Shown in pieces: positions 46,933 to 58,250 of a DNA stretch of 64,000 bases. The stretch's first letter is position 1, and the number at the start of each line of letters is the position of its first letter. Under the pieces are notes generated by a model. It had not been told where the DNA came from. It saw nothing but the letters and a program-made list of their open reading frames with translations, and did not search any database. The stretch is from Mimachlamys varia. Taxonomy: Eukaryota > Mollusca > Bivalvia > Pectinida > Pectinidae. Where the stretch lies: contig OX392543.1 in the NCBI GenBank assembly GCA_947623455.1, positions 20,024,757 through 20,088,756 of the forward strand, given 5' to 3'. The translations under genes were made by a program, and so were the position numbers.

Positions 46933-48744
46933 AGTACATAGTCTTTAAAAGAAAAGAGCAATGACGAATGCATGCACTCTTTGCTGCAGAATACAATGCA
47001 CAGGAGCTGAAACGAGCGCGATAAGAGATTTGGGTAATGCTTGCGCGAAAATCGCTGAAAAAAGATTACTGCCAAAATATGTACGTTTGCAGTAAGTTCA
47101 TTACACTAAGTCGATGTAACAAATAGTTTATTTATCAAATAAATATATAACGGTTAAAACTATTTGAGTCAATCCCTGATCCTATCCAATAGAATCTTCT
47201 TTATTGCATAACTGAATACCATCGGCCACTACTGTGTCATGTCATTAAAACGACTCATGAAAAGTCCAATGTAATGCGTTGCTTTACTATAACTTAATAT
47301 ACCAAGATTGAATTTAAGATACGGATGAATAGTCGTATTTGACAATTAAGTTAAAAAAATGTAAGGAAAAAATTTTTTTTTAGAGAAATGATACAATGTC
47401 AAACAATTGTATTTCACCATTATGCCCTTTAAAGAACAATAGTGAAATGAACTACGCATTACACAATGAAATAGTGTACTTTAATACGATACACAATATC
47501 ATACTTCGTAACTATGCAAACCATGATGATGCAATGCAAATAATTCAGAATATGTTCCATGTATAAATATTTTTATTTACAATTAAGAATTTCTCGAAGT
47601 CATGTGCAATTGTCCTATTTGCTTCAACTGGACAATGTTGCTTTGTGCTCGTCCTACGAAGAAATGTTTCGAAAAAATAACATTTTAGAAAAGGATAACA
47701 TGGTTTTCAAATGTGTCACTAACTGATAACGTCCAACTATTCTTGTCACTTGCTATATGTACTATTAATGTGTACAAAGACCTGTAATAACAGATTTCGA
47801 CATTGTCAAAATATAATAAATTTTTCAGGTTTTGCTCTGAATCATCTACAAGAAAAGAGGTAAGACGAACATATAAATTCGAAGGTTAGTCCCGTGCAGC
47901 CATTTCACGTGTCCTCTTTGGTCTTAGTACCGTTCACGTGACAGCAATTGTAAATCCAGCCATGAGGACGGTCGCCCCGACTTTATACAGTTTATTAGCG
48001 GCAATCAGACCCACAACGAGGCGTCTCTAGGGATCTAGCGACCGATATGTGTCACTGTGTTGGGTCAGGGGCAACCCCCAAAGGCAACGTACTACAAGGC
48101 AATGACATGAACTAACCGTACTCGTATAAGTATACTTTATATTTTTATGGGTATATGAAGTAGATCGCCCATAGAAACATATATAGGCAGTCTGTGTAGT
48201 GCCATGAAACGGCCCCGAGCCATGCAACAGACAATAACATCGGATATACAATGTGGTCACGCTGCATGACCTTTGAGGTAAACAAAGTGATTAAGGTTAC
48301 TAATTGTTTCTGCAATGTCATCGCTGCCTTCATTTTTAATTATGTAGACCGACTGATTAACTGTGTAAGGTACATTACTACGGATACCATGCGGAAGAGC
48401 TGAAACCATCAACAAGGAAGCATGTCGTTAGTGTTGCTTTGATCTCGAAATGACTCCGAGCTCTTGTGATTTGTTTACTTAGAGTAAACATTTAATGCTA
48501 TTTCTAAGGAAGACCCTTCCTTACAGCAACTACATCACTTTAACTTTACAATTTATCTAAATAACGATATCAGTATCTTCAGTTGCAGTATTTATGCATC
48601 TTTAATTCAATTTGACGACCCATTAAAACAAATGTTTACTCTGGGCACACGCACGTGACAACAGGTAAACAACGTGCCTTTAGTTTAATACGGTATTATA
48701 GTTAATCTGCAAGAACTAATTTCTGCTCTGTGTGCATTGCGTGT
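46933..48744. other. Unassigned DNA
   Basis: No repeat family is recognised. A modestly GC-raised patch lies at about 47890-48080. Confidence 0.4.
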
Positions 48745-49012
48745 AGAATAATTTTACACGATTTGAAATTATACAGAACTAGTTTAATTATATTCTTAAT
48801 TCAAAAGTTAAAGGGGTTATGCGCACCTGACAATTCTGCTTTTAAATGCGTTTAGAAATTTTGGATTCCAAGCTTTTGGTCCCTAGCATCAATGAAGAGT
48901 CCTAGGAGGACGAAACAGCTGTATGATGCAGTTTAAATCATGTTTTCGGCATACTGTTTATATTATTAAATGTAAAAGGTGAAGCATATGTGTGTGTTGC
49001 GTCATCTTTTAA
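48745..49012 (+). mobile_element. Family A element, copy 9, near full length
   Basis: The 5' module TTTTACACGATTTGAAATTA, AGAACTAGTTTAATTATATT and GGGGTTATGCGCACCTGAC is followed by the ribozyme region: GCATCA, ATGAAGA (C3 to A), stem II GTCC/GGAC, GAAA intact, ACAGCTGTA and TGATGC. One base change from a complete hammerhead. The 3' module ends in GTCATCTTTT. Confidence 0.85.
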
Positions 49013-51894
49013 GATGATTTTCAGCTAAAATAATAACGAACATGTATATAGCTATGTATCATGAGCAATGCGGGATACATTCAATCGAGAAAAATATGGG
49101 TTAGTATTTAATGTTTATCCTAGTTTCACGTATGAATTATTATCATCATAATATAAGAAGAAGATTTTCTGTAATTGTCAAGAGAAATCCCGCCAGACTA
49201 AGAACACGCAATGCCAACGAGTCTATAGACATAGACTGTAAACGCTATGAATAAGACTTCATATGTCCAAGTATGTCTACAATTAATTCATATTCATAAA
49301 AAATATGATACAAGGACAGACCCGTCCAGGCACATATTGATCTAAATTGTCCCACACAAGAGCCTTTGCATTTTCTTTTGTCTTTGACGATAGTGATCTA
49401 TTATAGCGGGCTGTCCTGACCGGACCAGTCCGTCAGGAGATATTGACGATGAACCTGTTGAAACACTCGACTGTTGTTAAGATGACTAACTCGGCAAATA
49501 TGGTTCGTTAGACAAAAGCAGATTCCCGTAGCCTTATCTGTCAGAACCGTCGCTGTATATTCCCACGACGGTGATACTTCCAATATCGGTAGACCGTCTG
49601 TTTTTTTGGAGCTCACCAGATACATAGAGAGTAAGATAGAGAAATTCCTGCTATGTATGTTGCAATATGCCTGCCTAAAACATGTTTTAGTCAATGTTGT
49701 AAGTATTCAGCTTGTCGCCATCATTGAAAATGAGATAAAGTTGAACATACATTAACGATTAATTAAAATGATAAACTATGTAGAGAATGTTTTTGTCTAT
49801 AACGATAGATTTTAAAGCTGGTCAAAACTCTTACAGATGTTTTGCGTCTTAATTCTTGAGGGAGGGGGAGAGATAGGAAATGGAAGGGCAAACGACCAAA
49901 CGCCCTAGATATCCAGTTACTGTTGATCCTTCCTTACGATCTCAAATAAATGTGGTATTACTTTTTAAGCTATAGTAGATACTTATTTACACAATGTATT
50001 TTATTAGCTTTTTCATTACACCTTGTTCGTGTTCGACTTGCCACCAAAAATGAATTTAGTGCCTGGATTATATTGCCACGATCTTAAAAATATCACGAAG
50101 TGCTAAATTTCGCGAAATATGTTGCAATGCAAATAAGCGAAATGGAAACTCTCGCGAATTTTAAAAACAATGCAGTATGTACGACAACTAAATAGTATAC
50201 GACATGTAACACCGAGTACCACAACAGAAGCGGCTGATATAGTTGGGGCTGTAGCTGCTATTGTAACTGTAAAACTGTAAAAAAACAAGGTAAATATGGC
50301 ATTTTTTACCAATATTTCCACGAAAAGTGAAAGATACTGATATTGTACATATAAAAGCAATTTTACTTCACAAAACTATGATACAAAGATGCCTGTTTCT
50401 TAAGGGTATGCTATAGGAGTTTCGTGTCAAGTTTAACACCAGCCCGTGAGGGTACGATGCGGACTACGGAATTACTCTATACCGGTCGGTATTTACCACG
50501 AGGGCACTAGGAACCAATTGAGAAAGCCGACCTTAGGCAGGATCTAGCAGCCGACACTGTTCGGCGTGCTATTTCCTATTAGTCGAGCCAATATAGGGTG
50601 ACGACTGTTCCCAAACTTAACTTTCTTTAACTTGGGAGTATTGGGCTTCCCGCTAGGCAATTCTACCGGCAAAATTGATACGTTAAATTATGTATAACTT
50701 ACATGTTAGTTTCAGGTCTTCCTTGGTTACCCAGCCGCCATGTTTACTTCCACGGAATCCGACACTTTTTGTATTATAGACACCATGACTGCTACCGATA
50801 TCCTCGAACCGATATTAGAAATAAAGCTAAGATTTTACGTTACAATTCAAACACAATTTTGGTTCCACTACTTTTACACACACTTATAAAACTGACTGTT
50901 TTTGTCTTAGTGTAAACTCTGTCCCTTTGAATTTGTTAGGATTTTTTTTCAGCCAGACTTAACACAAGATATAATATTTACATTCTGATTCCAAATCAGA
51001 TATTTATTGAATAAGTTTGATGAAAAACTCCGATGACTAAATCAGTTGGGACGCCATTGATAAGCGAAATTGACATCGACATAAGCAAACACAATGGATA
51101 CAAGCGCGCTGATGAATCAGACCAGGTGATTAAGTGTTAAATATATCGATTTTGCTATTAACTAGCGCTGTTACACTGTATGTGCATCTATATCATTATA
51201 ATACCTGTAATATATCAGGCCCCACGTAACAGAGCATTGAATAACTACATATATAGTGAACCAGCAGTGTTAGATTTAAGTAATAATTACGAAGCACCTG
51301 GCGAACCTAGACATCGGATGTTGTGTAAGTGATATGTAACGAAGTGTAGATAGTTTGGTAATAGAAGTCAGTTTAACTAAAGTTACAGAATATTATAAAC
51401 TAAAGAACTACATCGATAAATCCAATTATAATTACAATAACTTAGTTCTTTTGGGGCGTAAATCATTCGAAGTTCCGATGTAATGAAATGATCTTGATGA
51501 CGATGGTATTTATGGTTTACACATATCTCGTACATTTTTAATCACATAACTAGGCCGTTCAGTCATGTCATATTGGCATTCTTATCAGTATGGCATATAG
51601 TATTACATAATGTGTAATAATACTATTGTTACGTCATAATAAATATCGTCTTTTTGACGTCATATGATTGTCTCAGTAGTAAAAATCAAAGTCAAAGTAG
51701 AATTTTCCTTTCTTATAAAGAAATGAAATTTTGGATTTTGTACATTTTCTCATGAGCATTAATCAGTTATGTGATACATGTGTCAATATGATATGGGATT
51801 TATTAAACTCGTTAATTAATTTATTGAATTGATTTATTTAATTTTATATTGATTGACACTCATCTAAGGTCATCTATGAATAAAGCCTTTCATA
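49013..51894. other. Unassigned DNA with one GC-raised patch
   Basis: The patch at 50420-50680 differs in composition (CCAGCCCGTGAGGGTACGAT, TTCCCGCTAGGCAATTC) and could be an unrecognised repeat. A TGACGTCA lies at 51655-51662. Frames are short and unrecognised. Confidence 0.35.
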
Positions 51895-52006
51895 AATAGC
51901 CTGAAAGTACGAAACAGCTGAATGATGCAGTTTAATTCATTTTTCGGAAAATTGTATCTATTACTAAATTCAAAAGGTACACCATGTGTTTGTTACGTCA
52001 TCTTTG
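51895..52006 (+). mobile_element. Family A element, copy 10, stem II deleted
   Basis: CCTGAAAGTACGAAACAGCT joins the start of the CUGAAGA box to CGAAAC with stem II missing. The 3' module is complete (TTCGGAAAATTGTATC, TACTAAATTCAAAAGGTACA, GTTACGTCATC). Confidence 0.75.
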
Positions 52007-52772
52007 AAACATATGCTATATTAAATATCGTCATCAAAGGATAATGATGTTGCCACCGCCATGTCCCATTTTGACGTTGTATCTACAAACAAGTTATTGA
52101 GAATGTGTTGGCAAACATGAAAACTTTGATATTTATAAAGAAATGCTTCCTAATTGATCATATAACTGAAAGACTTTTTAAAATAATCGGAACTTTCGAT
52201 TACCAACTTAGTTTCATTGAACGTGTTTTAAATTTAAAAGATATGAAAGTTTGGATCATATATCTATCCCTCATATATATCTATCCCTAAACGTATCCCT
52301 ATAAGGAAAAAGTCGCATTATTTTATTGTGACAACGCCATATTCAAATCAATTTCGAAAAGCATAAGACAATCACGGAAAATGAGAAATGGCAAAAATAT
52401 TGTTGTAATTGTGAAATCTCCTCTTTTACCACTATGAACGACAAGTCTTTTACATGGACTATATTGCTGTTACACATCAAACATATTGACTTTTCGGTTT
52501 AGGATGAGACAAAATTGTTTCAACAAGTTTGTTGGAAGATTTCTTTGAATCTAACGACCTTAATAGGACATTGCAAGCTCTTTCATTTTGTGAAAGAAGC
52601 AAATGATGTTTTCACGAGTACAACATGTAAAACTAGCTCACAAAATAGACAATGGCAATCATACCTTAACGATACCAACTGAACAATAGTTTCGGATTTT
52701 CTATTTGAGAAAAAAATATCAAGATGTTGTCTTTTTAATAATTTTACATCCAAAAGACATTATAACTCTCAT

Positions 52773-53066
52773 TAAGGATGACGTAGCACACACATGTTAC
52801 ACCTTTTAAATGTATTAATAGATGATACAGTATGCCGAAAATTGAATTAAACTGCATAATACAGCTGTTTTTGTTCTTCTAAGATGCTAGGGTCCAAAAG
52901 GTAGGAATCGATTTTTTATAAACTAATGTAGAAGCAGAAGGGGCAGGTGCGTAAAACCCATTATATTTGTGAATTTAGAAAAAGAATAAAATTAGTACTG
53001 TATAATTTCAAATCGTGTACTACGAAAATGTGTACATTATGTACCATGCCACTACTCAAAACATGA
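52773..53066 (-). mobile_element. Family A element, copy 11, near full length, core deleted
   Basis: The longest copy, about 294 bp. The minus strand starts TTTGAGTAGTGGCATGGTAC, passes TTTTCGTAGTACACGATTTG, GGGTTTTACGCACCTGCCCC and CTTTTGGACCCTAGCATC, and then lacks the CTGAAGAG box. ACAGCTGTATTATGCAG and the 3' module follow, to CTACGTCATCC. It shares its 5' extension with the copy at 31024. Confidence 0.85.
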
Positions 53067-54258
53067 AAATATATAGAATTAGATTTTACTTTGTGTTTTA
53101 AAATTTGGAAACACTGAAACATTTTCCGGGAGTGGATTTGTAAATATCGTGACTGGCAATAAGAAGAGGTTAGGTAGAGTGTGATAAGGCTAGCACTTTA
53201 CCCTTTATCACACGGTAATATTACCGACTCTGGCGGCAGTTTTCACGGACACACGCCGACACTATAAATAATACAAATCGACGTTGGCACGGCCCAAAGT
53301 GGCTGTCACTACAGAAGCCGGAAATAGCAAATCATAGGCCCGAAGTCAGACATAACAACGGCTCTGATTGGCTATAATTGTTTACCAGCAGGTTTCACGG
53401 CGATGTGTCGTGTCTGGGACATTCTGTTGATTGCCTTATAGAAGCAGGTTTTGACACACTTTGGTCTCTATCAAACTAGCTGTTGCCAGCTTTATTGTTT
53501 ATTTATGGAACCTCACTTCTAAAATATTTTAGAAAACAGATAACTGCTACCGTAACAATATTAGCCCTAGGGAAGTTATTTGTCAAGTCAGGGCTAAGAT
53601 ACTTTTTTACAGATGGAAGTTTCAGTTCCATGAATCGTGGATCATTCTTTGACATTAGATGTAAAGCGAATAATGTTCTACGTTGAGAAGATTATCTTTA
53701 CGTTTAATAACATTTTCCTGATTTCAATGATTAAAAGTATAATTAAAAATTTCCTTACTTTAACTAAACCAACAAAAATACGACTTAAACGATTACAGAA
53801 TTGAATATAGAAATAGATTGTAAAATATACATATTGGTATAGGTTTCAAATGACGAAACACATGTTCTGTGTTATAATGAATTCTACATGCAATGGAGTC
53901 AATACGCATGTCAATAACTGGATATCAGGAATGATCAGCATACACGGTATAGCTTATATTCGAAGGTAGATATTTCCCACTCTAAAAAAAGGCCATAATA
54001 TAACACTAAAACCACTAGATGGCATTCATATCAGTTATGAATACCATAATCAACGTCATAATTCTAATGGTGGAGATATACAGGTATCCTTGACACTTCA
54101 TTGAAACTTACTATAAATGCGGAGATACCCAAACAATACGGAAAGTACACCATGTTCGTGATATGAAGAGTTATATTGTACAGAGAAGACGTTGTTTATA
54201 ATAGTTCTAAAAACAATTCCACTAATTACTTCTCCACTGAATATTCCAGATAAAGATT
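53067..54258. other. Unassigned DNA with inverted repeats near 53.2 kb
   Basis: GTGTGATAA (53179-53187) mirrors TTATCACAC (53205-53213), directly followed by the 14-bp palindrome CGGTAATATTACCG (53213-53226). The region 53200-53420 is GC-raised and contains GATTGGCTATAAT near 53367. No exon is recognised. Confidence 0.4.
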
Positions 54259-54726
54259 GATTTTGTTTGTTTTTGTTTTACGTCCTGTTAACAGATATGT
54301 TCATAAAAGGACGAGTCGGGTTTAAGTGGGGAAGGAAAGCCGGACTTCCCGGAGAATTCCACTGAACTACGACCAGTACCTGGCGATTGCCCCACTTAGG
54401 CCTCTAACTCGCAACCCAGAGGTGGAGGGGTAGAGGTAGCAGAATGTCAGACACCATAACTACTCGAACCCGAGACCCAGAGGTGGAGGGCTAGTGGTAG
54501 CAGAATGTCAGACATCATAACTACTCGAGCCCGAGACCCAGTGGTGGAGGGCTAGAGGTAGCAGAATATCAGACATCATAACTACTCGAACCCGAGACCC
54601 AGAGGTAGAGGGCTAGTGGTAGTAGAAAGTCAGACACCTAAACCACTTAGCCATTGTGGCCCAGTAGTGGAAGGCTAGAGGTAGCAGAATATGAGACACA
54701 TGAACCACTAGACCGCCTGGCTCCGA
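54259..54726 (-). mobile_element. tRNA-derived SINE with tandemly expanded head
   Basis: The minus strand starts with GGAGCCAGGCGGTCTAGTGG (A-box-like), enters five tRNA-like tandem units, then continues as a standard SINE body (AAGTGGGGCAATCGCCAGGT, CGGGAAGTCCGGCTTTCC) and ends GTTAACAGGACGTAAAAC plus a T/G-rich tail. It shares its body and tail with the SINE at 29096-29310. Confidence 0.85.
54415..54720 (-). repeat. 61-bp tandem repeat carrying a tRNA B box
   Basis: Units start at 54415, 54476, 54537, 54598 and 54660. On the minus strand each holds a CTACCNCTAGCCCTCCACC-type variable-arm region, and most hold GGTCTCGGGTTCGAG, a B box, joined to TAGTTATGATGTCTGAC, which replaces the start of the next head. 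The last unit keeps a better A-box form, GGCTAAGTGGTTTAGG. Confidence 0.93.
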
Positions 54727-55740
54727 ATTATACAATAGTTAAACATTGATATGTAAAATTAGGTTATGATAAATGAGATCCTGTATGCGTGGGCGCCACG
54801 TGGGCATAAATATAAATGTCATCGAAGACACTGCCGTGGTTTTTGACCGCTTTAAATTCCGATCAATTCCTTCACGATAATATACAAAGAATGTGATTGG
54901 CGGTCATTTTGTCATTGACCTAAACAAATGCTACATTGTATTTGAACATGTGCAAAAAAAGAAAAGAAAACATGCATTACTACTTATGAACCAAACACGA
55001 AGAGTTTTGATACATTTTTATAATTAAGTTACACGCAAGCGACCCTTTTTCTATTGTCAACTGATAGTCGCTCGTACTCTAAATGAACACACCACTGTGG
55101 TACACAAAGATCATATCGCTTAAACTGCCAACTAATTTCGTCTATGAGATTGCATTTAATGTCATAACATTAGTGACGGTGAAAAGCCCCGAGAGACCAT
55201 TTTTCATTAGAATCTGATGAAGGAAAATTACATGCAAATGCATGTTTATTATCTCCCTTGGGACTTCGGTTACTGAAGCTGAGCGGATGCAGCTGAGATA
55301 AAACGGATGGCGAGAGCTGCATCTAACATTTACCATCACTGAGTAGGGTAGAAGTCAGCAGCGTGAACCTTTTTACATTGTAAATACATGCAACATCATT
55401 ATTCAGGCGATTAATCTGAAGTGACACAAGGGATCTGTTTTTCACCATACTGTCTGTGTCCTGTGCTTATAAAGTAAGATTCACGCTAACCAACAGTCTG
55501 TTTCAGCTCAACTGCATCTTACGATTCCAGCTCTCATCGAGAAGACAGAATATGAATATCATTACCATGCTGACGTAAGATTGCACGGACAGACAGCTAC
55601 GACTCAATGGAGATCACCATGAATATCATATTCTGATACGTACATGTAATATATCTAAAACGTACACCAGGCAAAATATTCCTAAACCTCTGTCTTTGAA
55701 AATTTGATATTGTATAAAAGTTTATTCAGACAAGAAAAAT
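54727..55740. other. Unassigned DNA
   Basis: Nothing recognised. Confidence 0.4.
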
Positions 55741-55899
55741 AAAAAAATACCAAAGGGTCAACAGAAACATTATTTGAACTCAAAATCGATTAAAATAGGG
55801 GTAACATATTTGAACAAACGCATGGAAGAGCTACAGGGAAACCATTGAAAAAGGCACAAGAGAATTAGACCAGGTGTTCCGGAATAGTACGTAGTATGC
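55741..55899 (+). repeat. Family B repeat, 5' part, diverged
   Basis: AAAAAATACCAAAGGGTCAA, TTTGAACTCAAAATCGATTA, GGGTAACATATTTGAACAAA, GGCACAAGAGAATTAGACCA and GGTGTTCCGGAATAGTACG keep family order. It lies only about 35 bp before a family A copy. Confidence 0.8.
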
Positions 55900-55935
55900 A
55901 TTATAAATGTTATGGAAACTGTCAGTTAGTTCACG

Positions 55936-56071
55936 TTATAGCATCACTGACGAGTCCTAGGAGGACGAACGAAATAGCTGCATGATGCAGTTTAAATATT
56001 TTTTTTCGACATACTGTATCTTTTACTAAACTTAAAAGGTGCAGCATATGTATGTGATACGTCATCTTTGT
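55936..56071 (+). mobile_element. Family A element, copy 12, insertion in the core
   Basis: GCATCA, CTGACGA and stem II GTCC/GGAC are intact, but four extra bases precede GAAA (GGAC-GAAC-GAAAT), and stem III reads ATAGCTGC. The 3' module ends GATACGTCATC. Predicted inactive. Confidence 0.8.
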
Positions 56072-56837
56072 CTGTATTTTCGTATTTTCTATCCCTTATT
56101 TTTGATGTTCTTTTAACCTTTAAATAAATCCTCCCAACCAAAATTACAATTTGCATCATAAGTAAGATGGATATATGCTATTACAATTTTGAAGTATTAA
56201 ACAAGAAGATATAATAATTAATACCAAGCGCGTAGGCTCTGTCCCAAAAAGATTAGTAATGAAAACCAACTCGCCCTTTTCATTCGTATTTCGGTCAACA
56301 TTACATTTAGGTTAACGCGTTCCAATATTTACCTCATCACATGTCAATCATTGTACACCAATGGATTGTGAGGATGCTTTTAATTACGTGTAGCTTATTT
56401 GTAGGGACGACCTACGCTCGACAAAGGCCTAGATGTTGAGGCTGTGTTCCAGCCGAAGCCTGACAAAGCCGACCAGCTCTATACATTATAACTGTTCCAC
56501 ACCAGAGTATATTGATCTCAAATTTATCTCTACATTTGCCATATGTATTTACTCAATAAACATTGGGTTCATACGGAGCATTCACAAAACATGTCGAGCT
56601 ATGCTAGGCAGGCTGGGGCATGTACCGGAATCCAAGGTTTTACACATCTCGTGTAAGGCATGGCTTCTATTCTAAGCGATTCTAATCTAGGGCCTATTGT
56701 TGTACCATTTAGGCGTACGCCATAGGTTTTCTTCTCTGCGACTCTATTCTAAAAACAGATGCTGTTAAATTGTACGCGTTAAACAAGGCTTATGTTTAAA
56801 CGTATTTCTAAGAATAAAATAATGCGTATTTTTTGTA

Positions 56838-57059
56838 TGGCTTCAAGTATTATTCTGATCGGCTTCATCTAACAAATATGTTGAGTCTATCTCTAGTACA
56901 AAATTCAGTATGCCATAACTGATTCTAAATAATCAGGCCAATTTAATTTGAATTAGCTTGAAGTCTTTTTACTGATCGGATTCATCTAGCAAATATGATG
57001 AGTCTACTTCTAGTATAAAATGTAGTATGCCATATCTTGGTCAAAATAATCAGGCCATG
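56838..57059 (+). repeat. Two-copy tandem duplication, about 117 bp
   Basis: CTGATCGGCTTCATCTAACA at 56855 matches CTGATCGGATTCATCTAGCA at 56972. The match continues through TATGCCATA to AATAATCAGGCCA in both copies. Confidence 0.9.
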
Positions 57060-57375
57060 AAAATATCACATGTGTAGTTTCTTTATTGTACTATCACGAC
57101 TTAACAATTCAATGTTATTTACAAAATGCTTAATTAGGTTTGATTAAGTTGATTCTGAACGCAAGCAAATCTGCCTCATTATTCTGAGCATAGTCCACAT
57201 ATATTCAATCATAATATATAACAATGTTGAGATATCGCTGTGAATTTTCTTTCGGCATTACCGAGACATCTACCAAAGCGGCTAATAGAAGTGAATATTG
57301 GCACTTCAATTTCGTCCTCAGATGGTGAGTTAAGAACTTAAACATTTAGAAAGGACCATTGGTAGTGTATCATAT

Positions 57376-57554
57376 CATTCTGCTTCTACACTAGTTTAAA
57401 AATTTAGGATTCCCACCTTTTGGCCCCTAGCTTCACTGAAGAGTCCTAGGAGGACGAAGCAGCTGTATGATGCAGTTTAATTCATTTTGTCGGCATACTG
57501 TATCTATTACTGAATTCAAAAGGTGCAGCATATGTGTGTGTTACGTCATCTTTA
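57376..57554 (+). mobile_element. Family A element, copy 13, one base from intact core
   Basis: GGATTCCCACCTTTTGGCCC, GCTTCA, CTGAAGA, stem II GTCC/GGAC, then GAAG instead of GAAA, GCAGCTGTA and TGATGC. The bracket CACCTTTT / AAAAGGTG is perfect. Loss of A15.1 predicts no cleavage. Confidence 0.85.
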
Positions 57555-58080
57555 GTGACATATGTGACCGCAACATTATCAACTCCGATTTCAGGATTTG
57601 TCACATTTGGGGAGAGAATATTTCCACGTCATAAACGGACTTTTTATTTTTCTTAACATCCGTAATTTGAATGTAAATTACATAAAAAATGAAGTAAATG
57701 TTGTCCGCCAGTGTACTAAACTGGCATATTTTATATGAAATTTATTGTCACAAATAGACTAAGCATGATTCTACCAGAATACGCTATGATATTCCACTCT
57801 CAGACCATTGTATAAACGTGCTGACTTTTGGATTACCATATGTTATATACAACTAGTAGTATATGGCCTTCCGGACTTTTGATTGGTTGAAAAGTTGAAC
57901 TTTGACAGGAAATCACGTGGTTAAATGCCACGTGCGGATTGTTCACGTCGTCATCGATTGTTGATATCGTCACAACTTGACGGGAATATATATGAGATGA
58001 CGTGTTTTCGCGCAAATAGTCCGCGGTTCACTCCAAAAAACAACACTATCATTGCCGACTTTATATTATTGTGGTAGAAA
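57555..58080. other. Unassigned DNA with paired CACGTG boxes
   Basis: CACGTGG (57914-57920) and CCACGTG (57928-57934) form an inverted repeat with a 7-nt spacer. TGACG words and an ATTGG at 57881 cluster in 57870-58020, just left of the large hairpin, and may belong to the same mobile unit. Confidence 0.35.
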
Positions 58081-58250
58081 CAGGTCACACAACTCGTGGT
58101 TGTTGGATATGGAATTTATTTCACTCTCGTTAATTATTTTTTAAAAGTTAAAAAAGGCAATTACTGAAGCTCGTGTATTTTGTAACTTTTAAGAAATAAT
58201 TAACTTGAGTGATATAAATTCCATATCCAACAACCACTCGTTGTGTAACC
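58081..58250. mobile_element. Fold-back element: 70-bp inverted arms, about 31-nt loop
   Basis: The left arm, 58081-58150 (with GTGGTTGTTGGATATGGAAT), is the reverse complement of the right arm, 58182-58250 (with ATTCCATATCCAACAACCAC), apart from about nine mismatches. It is the longest inverted repeat seen in the window. No coding capacity. Confidence 0.93.

Noticed and set aside
53216..53224. TAATATTAC, identical to the replication-origin nonamer of circular single-stranded DNA viruses
   Set aside because: It lies within a short palindrome rather than in the loop of a GC-rich stem, no Rep-like frame is near, and such a word is common in AT-rich DNA.
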